The notes: generated from the letters alone by a model not told the origin. DNA of 64,000 nt from Chlamydiota bacterium (GCA_027451825.1 DAIDHZ010000005.1:31143-95142), one strand, 5' to 3'. Numbered from the stretch's first letter, positions 1 through 12,844 are shown. Numbers and translations: made by a program.

Positions 1-489
1 CCAAGGCAACTCTCTCTTCTGAAGGCTCTATGCCGAGGAAAAGGCACTGTGAAAGAAAAAAATGGCTTTGTCTACATTCAAATCGATGACTTCTTTACGG
101 AACCTCTCTTTACGATCTTAGAAAAACAGAATTCCGTTCAAAAAACTCCTCAGATCTTCCCTCCGGATGGACCTAAGACACATATCCCTGTCATTGGAGC
201 TCAAGAAACCGTCTTTCACCATTTAGAAACAATCCAAGAAATCAACCAAGAAATCTCTTTTAAAATCACCGGATTCTATGCCATCAAACCAACTCTTTGG
301 AATGAAGTCGAACAAGTTTGGTATCTTGAAGTAGAATCTTCTGAATTAGAAAAGCTAAGAAGGAAGTATTTCTTAGCAACAAAAATGGGCGGAAATCCTT
401 TTTACATGACAGTGGCAATTCAACGACATCCCCACTCCAAAAGATCTTTTCCTCTCATGAGAATCAATCCGGCAAACACTGCAGCTTAA
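1..489 (+). CDS. Conserved hypothetical protein, 5' end cut by the window edge
   Basis: I do not recognise this protein. A 146-residue reading can start at a GTG at 49, but the same frame is open to base 1 and the upstream codons read as ordinary protein (PRQLSLLKALCRGKGT), so the real start probably lies outside the window. The visible part contains THIPVIG near the middle and an aromatic-rich stretch (FYAIKPTLWNEVEQVWYLEV), followed by a helix with Glu and Lys. The spacing of a His before a hydrophobic strand and a later YMTVAIQRH strand loosely recalls 2H phosphoesterase folds, but the HxT/S signature is not convincing, so no function is assigned. It ends 4 bp inside the convergent gene on the other strand (TTAA shared by both stops). 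Confidence 0.7.
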   Translation, partial: PRQLSLLKALCRGKGTVKEKNGFVYIQIDDFFTEPLFTILEKQNSVQKTPQIFPPDGPKTHIPVIGAQETVFHHLETIQEINQEISFKITGFYAIKPTLWNEVEQVWYLEVESSELEKLRRKYFLATKMGGNPFYMTVAIQRHPHSKRSFPLMRINPANTAA

Positions 490-848
490 AAATGCATTTC
501 TTTTAAACGAGCAATCACTGTTTCATCCGACTCTTTAGCTTGCTCCAATAAAACCTGGATGAAATGCCTCACTTTTAAAGCTGTTTTGATCCGTTCAGAT
601 TCCGACTGAGGAATCTCTTTTCTTTTCAAAATAAAACGGGGGCGTCCTTTTAAGTCATAACTTACAGGGATCGGGTACCATTCAAGATACTTTTCAGGAC
701 AAAATCTCTTTAAGACATCATCGGAGTCATTCGTCACAACAAATTGTCCTGAAGCTCGTTCATAATCAAGGGATAAACCACTTTTTAAAAGCTGAGCCAC
801 TGTAACTAAAGCACCAAAATCATATCTCGCTGATATCGGATTTGCCAT
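486..848 (-). CDS. Conserved hypothetical protein, 120 aa
   Basis: Small soluble protein with no family I can name. It starts MANPISARYDFGALVTVAQL and has a basic central segment (YDLKGRPRFILKRKEI) followed by a C-terminal amphipathic helix rich in Lys and Glu. There is no signal peptide or membrane segment. The ATG at 848 is the only sensible start; the upstream AAGATGAAGATG is at best a weak ribosome binding site. It converges with the partial gene at the left edge, sharing four bases, and lies 66 bp downstream of ligA on the same strand, so it may be co-transcribed with it. Its codon use looks like that of its neighbours. Confidence 0.7.
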   Translation of the reverse strand: MANPISARYDFGALVTVAQLLKSGLSLDYERASGQFVVTNDSDDVLKRFCPEKYLEWYPIPVSYDLKGRPRFILKRKEIPQSESERIKTALKVRHFIQVLLEQAKESDETVIARLKEMHF

Positions 849-913
849 ACATCTTCATCTTTTCTTAACAAAGAGAATATCGCAACCGTACACTAAAATA
901 TATAAAAATTTTT

Positions 914-5009
<4,096 letters not shown>

Positions 5010-5573
5010 TTTCAACCTCATTGCAAACTTTTATACACAAAATAATTTCAAGCCACAACATCTTTGCAACTTTGCCAGAAGCTCCCGGTGAAAACAGTAT
5101 TTTACCACAGAAATAGACACCACAGAGAAGTTATGAATCCTACGTTTCAGATGACGAAGTCTTCCATTACAGAGAAAAATGCAGATCCCCTTACAGGTAA
5201 CATCAGCTATCGCAGGAGTTCGAAACACAGCTATTACTTATCTGAAATTAGGCGAAATCGGTAGGGCTTTTGATTCACTTGAACGTGAAAATTCTTAAGA
5301 ACGGGCCATGCTTAGGTTTCTCTGTGGTGCCTTGCTCTGTGGTTTATTTTCAACACGCCGTTTTTCAGGCACTCATTTGTCTCATTTTGTCACTCATTGG
5401 CAAAAATCAGGAAAGGAAGAGTTACGCAAGATGTCTAATATTTACCACGCGATTAGCCTTCAAAGGCTATACATTTCTTTGAAATGTTAAGAGGGGCAGT
5501 AGGAGAAAATACAGTGATTTACCCCACCCCTCTCTTAAGATTTTATTATTTGAGAAACATCGAGAATCATTCT
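5010..5573. other. Gene-free stretch with an inverted-repeat element
   Basis: No convincing gene lies in these 564 bases. The short reading frames present overlap each other and lack family features. The stretch holds the 240-bp ACCACAGAG-type inverted repeat (listed separately at 5104-5343). It also holds an imperfect hairpin near 5489-5540, with TTAAGAGGGG on one side and CCCCTCTCTTAAG on the other. This hairpin lies just downstream of slc1 on the minus strand and could serve in 3'-end formation, although no clean U-tract follows it. Confidence 0.6.
5104..5343. repeat. ACCACAGAG-type inverted repeat, copy 1
   Basis: Left arm ACCACAGAAATAGACACCAC followed by AGAGAA at 5104-5129; right arm TCTCTGTGGTGCCTTGCTCT then GTGGT at 5319-5343. 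Each arm holds two copies of a nine-base word (ACCACAGAG or its complement), and the two arms face each other around about 190 bp of non-coding DNA. The same double word in opposing arms recurs at 15623-15696 and 39383-39482 in this window, so it is a dispersed family rather than a chance palindrome. Confidence 0.65.
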
Positions 5574-6095
5574 CTAAATCTTAATGAACTTTTCTCCAGG
5601 TTTTCCGCCCATAGGCTCTGAAGGCCTTTGACCGCCGCCAGGAGCTGTTGGATATTGGAAAGGTCCGGGATCTTCTCCATTCATAATCTTGATAACAATC
5701 GCACGCCATCTCTCTACGGTCTCTACAAAAAGAGGAGCAAAACGACGCAAAGCTGCTGCATCCACTCCAAGCCCCATATCAAGAACGCAATGCATCAAGA
5801 TCAAGCCTTCTTTCAAAGCAACTCCAGCACCGCCGCCGGCCATCTGACCGCCCAACATAGAACCTTCCAAAAGACGCTCATAAAGTTTTAAACGAGTTTT
5901 ATCATCCGTTGGCAAGCCATCCAAAACAGGAGCGTACAAATACAAACGATCCGAATTGGGTTCATAAGTAATATGTAAAGAAAACGTATTGTCAATCCCA
6001 AGAATACAGGTGGCATTTTGATCAAAATCAAGCCCTTCCAAATTGAGTTCTTTCCCAAACTCTTTCAAATTGGCCTTCGCATTTTCGTAGGACAT
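5574..6095 (-). CDS. slc1: Type III secretion chaperone Slc1 (CesT-like)
   Basis: Class I type III secretion chaperone that, in Chlamydia, binds early effectors such as Tarp and orders their secretion. From memory, the protein is very close to chlamydial Slc1: N-terminal NAKANLKEFGKELNLEGLDF, a beta sheet with FSLHITYEPNSDRLYLYAPVL, the almost invariant LLEGSMLGGQMAGGGAGVA, LILMHCVLDM, and a Pro/Gly-rich C-terminal tail (PGPFQYPTAPGGGQRPSEP). An open frame exists from 6116, but AGGAGG ends 4 nt before the ATG at 6095 (MSYENAK), which also matches the family start, so that is the chosen start (173 aa). It is divergent from glgX, an adjacency also found in Chlamydia trachomatis. Confidence 0.93.
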   Translation of the reverse strand: MSYENAKANLKEFGKELNLEGLDFDQNATCILGIDNTFSLHITYEPNSDRLYLYAPVLDGLPTDDKTRLKLYERLLEGSMLGGQMAGGGAGVALKEGLILMHCVLDMGLGVDAAALRRFAPLFVETVERWRAIVIKIMNGEDPGPFQYPTAPGGGQRPSEPMGGKPGEKFIKI

Positions 6096-6223
6096 TCTTC
6101 CTCCTAATCCTTTCAAAAAAATAAACTTACAGATGGATTACTTATAAAGGTTTCCTGAGTACCCTGCAAGAAAAAAGAATTTCCACCTTTAAAATAAAAA
6201 TTCTATCCACTATATGTATCAAA

Positions 6224-8227
6224 ATGGAAGAGATCAAAGTATCGCCCGGAACTCCAACTCCTCTTGGCTTTTCAATCATCAAAGGACAAGCCAATTTCGC
6301 TCTTTTTTCCAAGCATGCATCCAAAGTCACCTTGGGACTCTTTAAAGAAAATTCGAAAACACCTCTTTACGCAATTCCGATGCAAAGAACCAACGACACC
6401 TGGCATGTTGCCGTCGAAAATCTACCTTATCCTCTTCTTTATGGTTTTCAACTCGACGGACCTTTCAATCCGGGGAAAGGAGAACTCTTCCGATCCGATC
6501 TTTGGATGGCCGATCCTTACGCAAAAATTCTAGACACACCCATTGAATGGGGAGCCAAAGAAAAACAGTATTTGAGCTACGCAATCGAGACACCGGCGTT
6601 TGACTGGCAAGAAGTCTCTTCTCCTCGAATCGATCCTAAAGACCTCATTATCTATGAAATGCATGTCCGAGGATTTACCGAGCATCCATCGAGTCAAGTC
6701 AAAGCACCCGGCACGTTTCTTGGAATCATTGAAAAAATCCCGTATCTCAAACAACTTGGCGTCAACGCGATTGAACTTTTACCCATTTTCGAATTCGATG
6801 AAATTCACTCCAAAGATATCCAACCGCATACAGGAGAGCCTCTTCCTAACTATTGGGGCTACAACACTCTTTTTTTCTTTGCTCCCATGCGAAGATATTG
6901 CTCTCACCCTTCCATTTTTTCTGCAATCCTCGAATTTAAAACATTGGTTCGAGAACTGCACAGAAACGGCATCGAAGTCATTTTGGATGTCGTCTATAAT
7001 CATACTGGAGAAGGCAAAGAAAAAGAATACTTCGTCAATTTCAGAGGCATTGACAATCTCACCTATTACATCGTCGATCCTTTAGGATATTATAGAGATT
7101 TCACAGGCTGCGGGAATACCTTCAATTGCAACCATCCCAATGTCCAAGAATTCATTCTCAATTCGCTCAAATATTGGGTCGAAGAAATGCAAGTCGATGG
7201 ATTTCGTTTTGATCTTGCCTCCATATTTACGCGAGATATTTATGGAAATCCCATGCATCCTCCGCCGGTTGTTGAAAAAATCTCTCATCTTTTTCCCAAA
7301 GAAAAAAAGATCAAACTCATCGCAGAAGCTTGGGATGCAGGAGGATTATATCAGGTAGGTTACTTCCCGAACTCATTTCCAAATTGGTCAGACTGGAATG
7401 GGAAATATCGCGATAACATTCGAAGATTCATCAAAGGAACCCCTCATCAAGCAGGCGCTTTTGCTGATTCTTTAGTAGGAAGCGGATCCGTATATGGAGC
7501 CTCAAAAACCCCAGTCAGCAGCATCAACTTCATCACGGCTCATGATGGATACACCATCCGAGATCTTGTCACCTACCAAATGAAACACAATTACGATAAT
7601 GGAGAGATGAATCAAGACGGCAACAACAGCAACGACAATTGGAACTGCGGCGCCGAAGGACCGACTCTCAATCCATCCATTGCAGAGCTTCGAGAAAAAC
7701 AGATGCGCAATTTCCTTCTTGCTCTTTTTGTTTCTCAAGGAATCCCCATGATCTTAATGGGCGATGAGTATGGCCACTCAAGAAAAGGCAACAACAATCC
7801 CTTCACACAAGATAACGAAATCAACTGGTTTCTTTGGAACATCCTTGAAAAAAACCAAAAAATCTTTTCCTTCGTCTCCTCACTGATTCAATTTCGTAAA
7901 AAACATTCCATATTGCGTCAAACTCGCTTTCTGACAGATCAAGATGTTGAATGGCATGGAACTAAACCAAACCAGCCTAATTGGAGCGATCAAACTCAAT
8001 TGATTGCCTACACATTAAAAGGATCCCCCTCTTTTTACATCGCTTTCAATGCGCATAACTTTGCCAATAAAATCGAGCTCCCTTCAAAAACTCAATGGAT
8101 ACCGGTCATCTATACAGAAAAAGACTGGGATGCCCAAAATTTCCATCTCACATCCTTGGAGCCAATCCAAGAAATCGAACTTACCCCCTATTCAGCAATC
8201 CTTGCTATTTCAAATGAATTAAAATAA
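6224..8227 (+). CDS. glgX: Glycogen debranching enzyme GlgX
   Basis: Hydrolyses alpha-1,6 branches of phosphorylase-limit glycogen (isoamylase type, GH13). N-terminal CBM48 domain (PGTPTPLGFSIIKGQANFALFS), then the barrel with the conserved regions DVVYNHTGEG, the nucleophile Asp in VDGFRFDLASI, the acid/base Glu in LIAEAWDAGG, and the stabilising Asp in NFITAHDGYTIRDLV. The GlgX hallmark SNDNWNCGAEG is also present. At 667 residues it is of normal length. It starts with ATG at 6224 without a strong Shine-Dalgarno. The roughly 130-bp spacer to slc1 must hold both divergent promoters. It is paired functionally with glgB at 2895-5009. Confidence 0.95.
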   Translation: MEEIKVSPGTPTPLGFSIIKGQANFALFSKHASKVTLGLFKENSKTPLYAIPMQRTNDTWHVAVENLPYPLLYGFQLDGPFNPGKGELFRSDLWMADPYAKILDTPIEWGAKEKQYLSYAIETPAFDWQEVSSPRIDPKDLIIYEMHVRGFTEHPSSQVKAPGTFLGIIEKIPYLKQLGVNAIELLPIFEFDEIHSKDIQPHTGEPLPNYWGYNTLFFFAPMRRYCSHPSIFSAILEFKTLVRELHRNGIEVILDVVYNHTGEGKEKEYFVNFRGIDNLTYYIVDPLGYYRDFTGCGNTFNCNHPNVQEFILNSLKYWVEEMQVDGFRFDLASIFTRDIYGNPMHPPPVVEKISHLFPKEKKIKLIAEAWDAGGLYQVGYFPNSFPNWSDWNGKYRDNIRRFIKGTPHQAGAFADSLVGSGSVYGASKTPVSSINFITAHDGYTIRDLVTYQMKHNYDNGEMNQDGNNSNDNWNCGAEGPTLNPSIAELREKQMRNFLLALFVSQGIPMILMGDEYGHSRKGNNNPFTQDNEINWFLWNILEKNQKIFSFVSSLIQFRKKHSILRQTRFLTDQDVEWHGTKPNQPNWSDQTQLIAYTLKGSPSFYIAFNAHNFANKIELPSKTQWIPVIYTEKDWDAQNFHLTSLEPIQEIELTPYSAILAISNELK

Positions 8228-8295
8228 TTATTTACAATTGAATTAATTTATTAAAAACGTTAAAATTTTTATAACTTATTAACTACGGTATTATT

Positions 8296-9483
8296 ATGTT
8301 TAGAACAAACCCCCTATTTAGTTCTTCCTGGATGACTAAAATGACACCCTTCGCTGCTAAAATGGGTCAGCTCACAAACCAAACGCAAACAAAAGTGAAT
8401 CAAGCCTTTACGAAATTCGGCGTATTTGCCCCGACTCAAAATAATTCTGTACTAGATGTAGCTCCAATTGCTGTAGAGCACACAGCATGGTTGAATGTTC
8501 ATGAAGAGGCGCAAGAGCTAAAGGCTGGGCTCTTAAGTTCAGTCAGACAAAGACTCTCTCTCGAAGATCCTCAACGGATAGATTCTCTTCGCCAGGGCAT
8601 GCAAAAAGTTCAAGAAATTCTCAATTCAGATCGAAAAGAATCTGAAAAAAAGCAAGAGCTTCGTAAAATCGCAGAAAACCTGCATTCATTTCTTCCTGAC
8701 TCCTTTGTAAGACGGATCACCGCCATTTTCTTCATCATGGATAATGTACCATCGCAAACCATCGGAATTTGTTTACAACGATTATTATCCGATGCTTGTG
8801 AGAAAAATCATGCTACTTTTTCTACAAATTCAGGGACAAATGAAAGCTACAAAACTCAAGTCATGAATTTTCGAGAAATACGTCCTTCTGATTTTTCACT
8901 GACACCTGCAGAAAGAGCTTTATATTTAGGAACGAATATTTTACCTGCAGGAATTATACAAAATGATCAACATCTAGCTAAAATTAAGATCTGCTATGAA
9001 CCACTCATTACCCAAAACATTTCTGAAAATCCAAATCATGTAAAAGAAATTAACACGTTCATTGCGATGTTTGTGGCCTTGGCAGATCGTGCTGCAAGTC
9101 GCGAGCGCCTACTTCCTCCTTCTTTAGAAATTAAAAAGAACGTAGATCGATTGATACGATATGGCAAGATTGGCAAGCCTTTTGGAGAAATCCCGCGCAG
9201 CTGGAAAGAGCTTGAACAGAACGGACGCAATACTCTCGTAGAAAGAGAAGGTCAATGGGCATCCTTGCTTCATATCGAAGAAATCGTGCTGAAAAAACGC
9301 ATCGAAGCAGGAAACAACAATGAGATCGTCTTATTTGAGCACTACCTACCGGAAGAAGACAAACCGATCATTGTGGCTTTTACAACGGATACAAATCTCA
9401 CAGCTGACACGCTCAATGAAACTTTAAAGGAATTAGGCTACGCTGCCTTTACAGTGGATTTAGTCATCGTCCCTGAAGAATAA
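8296..9483 (+). CDS. Hypothetical protein, 395 aa
   Basis: I do not recognise a family. The N-terminal 60 residues are rich in Ser, Thr, Gln and Asn without a cleavable signal peptide (MFRTNPLFSSSWMTKMTPFA), a composition often seen in secreted proteins of this phylum. The rest is mostly helical: a Lys/Glu-rich stretch (QEILNSDRKESEKKQELRKI), a middle part with LTPAERALYLGTNILP, and a C-terminal mixed region ending TVDLVIVPEE. There is no membrane segment. It follows glgX by 68 bp of A/T-rich DNA with no visible terminator, so either read-through or its own promoter is possible. A secreted effector is possible, but that is inference from composition only. Confidence 0.7.
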   Translation: MFRTNPLFSSSWMTKMTPFAAKMGQLTNQTQTKVNQAFTKFGVFAPTQNNSVLDVAPIAVEHTAWLNVHEEAQELKAGLLSSVRQRLSLEDPQRIDSLRQGMQKVQEILNSDRKESEKKQELRKIAENLHSFLPDSFVRRITAIFFIMDNVPSQTIGICLQRLLSDACEKNHATFSTNSGTNESYKTQVMNFREIRPSDFSLTPAERALYLGTNILPAGIIQNDQHLAKIKICYEPLITQNISENPNHVKEINTFIAMFVALADRAASRERLLPPSLEIKKNVDRLIRYGKIGKPFGEIPRSWKELEQNGRNTLVEREGQWASLLHIEEIVLKKRIEAGNNNEIVLFEHYLPEEDKPIIVAFTTDTNLTADTLNETLKELGYAAFTVDLVIVPEE

Positions 9484-9613
9484 CATTTATGATTCGATGT
9501 TCTAAGTTTACAACTCCACGCATACCTCCATAGCATCCAGTGCAATGAATCCACCGCTCAGAGATCAACACCTGCGATGACAAAATAAGTCCCTTAAGAA
9601 CAAAAATTGGACA

Positions 9614-9788
9614 ATATACCGGGAGTGAATCAAGAATCGGAATATGGCCAGGAGGCGCCCGCCATTTGAACCAGGCGAAGCCAATGCCGAAGCAATCCAA
9701 CTTAAGTAAGTTGGGTGATGCAGGCAGGTTCAAATGCCGAGGCTGCCCGACGCAGCCAGAACCGATTCTTGCTTCACGATCGGTATAT
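9614..9788. repeat. TATACCG-type palindromic element, copy A
   Basis: A 175-bp element with about 27-bp terminal inverted repeats: the left end reads ATATACCGGGAGTGAATCAA then GAATCGG, and the right end is its complement with three or four mismatches, ending CGATCGGTATAT. The interior contains further inverted words (TTTGAACC...GGTTCAAA) and a block GCCGAAGCAATCCAACTTAA that is shared with copy B at 10683-10858. There is no room for a transposase, so it is MITE-like. It lies immediately before the reading frame at 9666 and supplies that frame's apparent N-terminus. Confidence 0.75.
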
Positions 9789-10228
9789 GCATGGCCTCAA
9801 TGGAAATCTTTCGCAAGAGCAGCATCCATAACAACAGGGTTGGGAGGACTTGCATGGCTCCTTACAAAAAGATTAGAACAAGATCTCTCGAAAGAAAAAA
9901 TCCCAATCACAAGAACTCTCACACCTGAAGAATCTATTTTACTCCAGAAAAACAAACCAACTCCTCAAGAGATCAGTCATCTTCTTTTATCACGCAGACA
10001 AACCACACAATGGCCAGAAGAAATCGTTCAATTCTTGCAAATTTACGAAGACTTATACCGAAACAACCTGAAGAATCGGGATTTTGCAATTCTTTATGCA
10101 ATTGCACAAAAAAGAAACATCCTTTTCAATTGAAAAAAGAGCAACAGGCCGAGTTTGATAAAACTTTCATGTTAAATCAAAGGATGTACCCGATTCAAGT
10201 CTCCCTAAAAGAAATCGGAATTGAATAA
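9789..10228 (+). pseudogene. Frameshifted hypothetical gene downstream of repeat copy A
   Basis: Coding-like sequence in two frames. The first frame runs through the repeat into WKSFARAASITTGLGGLAWLL (a possible membrane helix), then a soluble part, and stops at 10133. From about 10114 the next frame continues with plausible protein (FQLKKEQQAEFDKTFMLNQR...) to a stop at 10228. One extra A in the six-A run at 10108-10113 would join them. The first frame has no ATG of its own outside the repeat; the only start it offers (9666) lies inside copy A. At 10054-10079 the gene also carries, in frame, an exact 26-bp copy of the terminal repeat of copy B. I read this as a decayed or repeat-damaged gene of unknown function. 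Confidence 0.5.
10054..10079. repeat. Solo terminal repeat of the TATACCG family
   Basis: TATACCGAAACAACCTGAAG followed by AATCGG, identical over 26 bases to the left end of copy B at 10683-10708 and in the same orientation. No matching right end follows within the next few hundred bases. The two direct copies bracket the Nudix gene at 10231-10659. Confidence 0.8.
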
Positions 10229-10230
10229 CA

Positions 10231-10659
10231 TCATTTTTTAAGAATAAACTCCACCCGTCGCAAGACTTCCTTACCTTCTAGATGAGCCATTTTTTCTATA
10301 GCTTCAAGCAATGTAAACCACTGACCATTTACAATTTCTTCTTTTTGCAACTCAACTTTCCCTTCAACCTCAGCAATATAAAAAAGAATACGCTTTAAAC
10401 ACTTCTCGTCTTTCTTAAACCAATAGAACTCCTCTAGAAGCGGCTCATTCTTAAAAAAAGTTTTAACTGTCAAGCCGGTCTCTTCAAAAAGCTCCCTTTG
10501 AGCTGCCTGGATGCTTGTCTCTTTAGGCTCTATGCGTCCTTTAGGACATCCCCAGAATTGCTCATACCCTCGATATTGAATTAAAAAGACCTTCCATCCG
10601 TCTTTTTCTTTGGATAAAGGAATAATTCCCGCTGAATCAATGGACAAATCATGCTGCAT
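10231..10659 (-). CDS. Nudix hydrolase (Ap4A / MutT type)
   Basis: Member of the Nudix superfamily, which hydrolyses nucleoside diphosphates linked to another moiety. A full Nudix box is visible at residues 41-63 (GRIEPKETSIQAAQRELFEE then TGL), matching G-x5-E-x7-REL-x-EE-x-G-L. The upstream FWGCPKG and downstream EIVNGQWFTLLEAIE resemble diadenosine tetraphosphate hydrolases of bacteria and the chlamydial Nudix protein, so that substrate is the best guess. The frame is open to 10695, but the first 12 codons come from DNA next to repeat B. The ATG at 10659 (MQHDLSIDSAGIIPL) fits the family start and gives 142 residues. It sits between direct copies of a 26-bp repeat end. Confidence 0.88.
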   Translation of the reverse strand: MQHDLSIDSAGIIPLSKEKDGWKVFLIQYRGYEQFWGCPKGRIEPKETSIQAAQRELFEETGLTVKTFFKNEPLLEEFYWFKKDEKCLKRILFYIAEVEGKVELQKEEIVNGQWFTLLEAIEKMAHLEGKEVLRRVEFILKK

Positions 10660-10682
10660 GCAAAAGATATATTTAAATGATA

Positions 10683-10858
10683 TATACCGAAACAACCTGA
10701 AGAATCGGTTTCTGACTGCGTCGGCTGTCTCTGAATTTGAGACCCGCCTGCATCGCTCAACTTGCTTAAGTTGAGCTGTTTCGGCGTCAGCTTCGCTTGG
10801 CGCAAATTCAGAAGAGCCTTCTTGTCATATTCCCGATTCTTCAAGTTGTTTCGGTATA
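10683..10858. repeat. TATACCG-type palindromic element, copy B
   Basis: A 176-bp element with 26-bp terminal inverted repeats differing at one base (TATACCGAAACAACCTGAAG on the left; CAAGTTGTTTCGGTATA at the right end). The interior holds the block GCTCAACTTGCTTAAGTTGAGC, itself a perfect hairpin, and words shared with copy A. The element occupies the spacer between the Nudix gene and the MFS gene. The apparent minus-strand reading frame across it is repeat-derived. Confidence 0.8.
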
Positions 10859-10920
10859 ACGCAGAAGATAATAAATCATTTTCGACATATAATCAAACGA
10901 GTTTTGAACCCACTCAATAA

Positions 10921-12087
10921 CTAAGCTGATTTTTCTTTCCAGAGCTTAAGACATAAAAAGAACATAAGACAAAGAAAAATCAGAATAAAAAAAGGAAGCA
11001 TTACAGAACTTTCCGGAAAAATCATCTCTATCATAAACACAGAAATCACTGAAATCCCAACGCTCAAAAAATTCAGTAAAGCTGAGGCGATCGCCTTATT
11101 TTGAGCATGACTTAATGCAAAAGAATTAATATTTGTATAGACGACTGCTTGAAAAAGATAAATCAATGCCGTGATGAAAAACAGCGAAAAGATATGTATC
11201 GGGAAAACCAAGAAAAAAATGAACTGTACAATGCCGCAAAAAAGAGCCATAAGAGATCCAATTTGCGACACTCTTTGTATCAAAAACTTGCCCGCTGAAA
11301 CAGAAGTTAAAAGGCATCCTACAAACATCCCCAACCGAGGAACAATACTATAAAGACCAAAAAATTTGGGGGTAAGATGTAAAAGATGAATGCCAATGAA
11401 AGGCGCCTTTGTCTGAAAGATGTAAACAATTGAAGAACCACAACCTAGAATGATCCCTGAAATAAGAATTTTACGATTTTTCCAGTTTGCAACATAACCC
11501 TCAATCATAGCCTTAGGATGAAGAGCTCCTCGATCAATAGTTTTCGCTGTTTCAGGAAGAAAGATAGTAAAACCGATGAGCACTAAAGTAAAAAAGAACA
11601 AAAAATAATAACAGCTTAACCAACCAAAAGAATCTGTTAAAGCGCCTCCAATAGCAATCGCAAATCCAGGTAAAATCGCAAATGCGATCAGAATTTTTGC
11701 GATCATATTTGTAGCCTTATCATGCTCATAGAGATCTGCAATCATAGTTAAACTGATTTTCATTCCAACACATCCACCCAAAGCCTGAATAAATTGAGCA
11801 ATCACTAACAGAGTAAAGGAATGCAAATGAGAAGATAAAATAGAAAGCAATGCTCCCAAGGCAGCAATGATTAACCCTACATAAAGTGTCTTTTTCCGAC
11901 CAATCCCATTCGCTAAGGGTCCGTAAGGAAGTTGCCCAAATGCATAACCAATAAGATACGAAGTCACCATCGACTGCACTGTCCCAACAGAAACATGAAA
12001 GGCCTCTTGAATAGCAGGCAAAGCAGGAGTAAAAATCGCTGCGCCAACGGAAGCAAATGAAACAAGAAAAAAAAGAATCGCCAACAT
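10921..12087 (-). CDS. MFS transporter of the Bcr/CflA drug-efflux type
   Basis: Predicted 12-helix inner-membrane carrier, 388 residues. The N-terminal pattern FTPALPAIQEAFHVSVGTVQ, YLIGYAFGQLPYGPLANGIG and the loop RKKTLYVG fits the drug:H+ antiporter-1 (Bcr/CflA) branch, and the motif-C-like glycine-rich helix (ILPGFAIAIGGALTDSFGW) is present. The family exports drugs or small metabolites; the substrate here cannot be told. It starts ATG at 12087, divergent from the lipoprotein gene. The last helices are intact and the length is normal. In an intracellular bacterium such carriers may also act in metabolite exchange, which is inference. Confidence 0.85.
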   Translation of the reverse strand: MLAILFFLVSFASVGAAIFTPALPAIQEAFHVSVGTVQSMVTSYLIGYAFGQLPYGPLANGIGRKKTLYVGLIIAALGALLSILSSHLHSFTLLVIAQFIQALGGCVGMKISLTMIADLYEHDKATNMIAKILIAFAILPGFAIAIGGALTDSFGWLSCYYFLFFFTLVLIGFTIFLPETAKTIDRGALHPKAMIEGYVANWKNRKILISGIILGCGSSIVYIFQTKAPFIGIHLLHLTPKFFGLYSIVPRLGMFVGCLLTSVSAGKFLIQRVSQIGSLMALFCGIVQFIFFLVFPIHIFSLFFITALIYLFQAVVYTNINSFALSHAQNKAIASALLNFLSVGISVISVFMIEMIFPESSVMLPFFILIFLCLMFFLCLKLWKEKSA

Positions 12088-12204
12088 GATCTCATATTAT
12101 CGTTTTTTTAAAAAAATACAACAGCACAGATCCATTTTTTCATAAAATTTGATCCAAAAAATGCAGGTTTGTTATGCTTTGTTTTTTTCGAAGGAGAAAT
12201 GAAC

Positions 12205-12840
12205 ATGCGATATCTACCTGCATTCATGCTCAGCTTACTTGCTGTAGGATGTAATCATCAAAATGATTTCCTAACACGTTATCATGAAGACGGAAGAGCA
12301 AAACCTGAAGTTGCCATCACCTCAATGATTGACACATCTTCCTTTGAACTCCCCTGGAGCTTATCTGAAGAATTTACATCCACAATTCTCAAACAAGTGG
12401 CATCCAGCGGGAAATTATATGTTGTGGCTACAGAAGACGATGTATTCACTGAAAATCCATTTGGGCAAGATCTTTCATGGATCAAAAGAGAATATGCAGA
12501 TCATGAGTTTGTTGCATTTTTAGAACTCGTAGAACATGAGATCGCCCCTGCATCCAAATATAAAAAAGATCCTGCATCGCAACAATTTTCAATGAATCTC
12601 AACATGGCAATTCGTTTACGCATCGTCGATATCAGAGGACAAACACCTGCCATTGTTTTACAAGAAATGGTTCGAGATTCTTATTTTATTCCTAAAACAC
12701 TCATGCCCACAGATTACTCAACAGCAGCATGGGGAACCCCGGAATTCCAAAAATCACCCATGGGAATTGCTCATAAACAAATTGTTCAAGAAATTGCATC
12801 GCGCATTAAAGAATACGTTCTTCTAGCAAAGAGCCGATAA
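12205..12840 (+). CDS. Conserved lipoprotein, probably chlamydia-specific
   Basis: Predicted outer- or inner-membrane lipoprotein of about 211 residues. The N-terminus is MRYLPAFMLSLLAVGC, a short signal with lipobox LAVGC, so the cysteine would be lipidated. The mature part is soluble and includes EVAITSMIDTSSFELPWSLS and EFVAFLELVEHEI. The frame opens at 12169, but AAGGAG at 12191 is correctly spaced only for the ATG at 12205; the ATG at 12199 is too close. It lies upstream of the CPBP, PP2C and NifS-like genes, as I recall for a homologous lipoprotein (CT253 region) in Chlamydia trachomatis. No enzymatic motif is seen; a role in the envelope is inferred. Confidence 0.8.
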   Translation: MRYLPAFMLSLLAVGCNHQNDFLTRYHEDGRAKPEVAITSMIDTSSFELPWSLSEEFTSTILKQVASSGKLYVVATEDDVFTENPFGQDLSWIKREYADHEFVAFLELVEHEIAPASKYKKDPASQQFSMNLNMAIRLRIVDIRGQTPAIVLQEMVRDSYFIPKTLMPTDYSTAAWGTPEFQKSPMGIAHKQIVQEIASRIKEYVLLAKSR

Positions 12841-12844
12841 AGAA

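Noticed and set aside
10581..10844. Minus-strand reading frame across repeat B
   Set aside because: Its sequence is that of the palindromic element and has similarity to the frame through repeat A only because the repeats are related.
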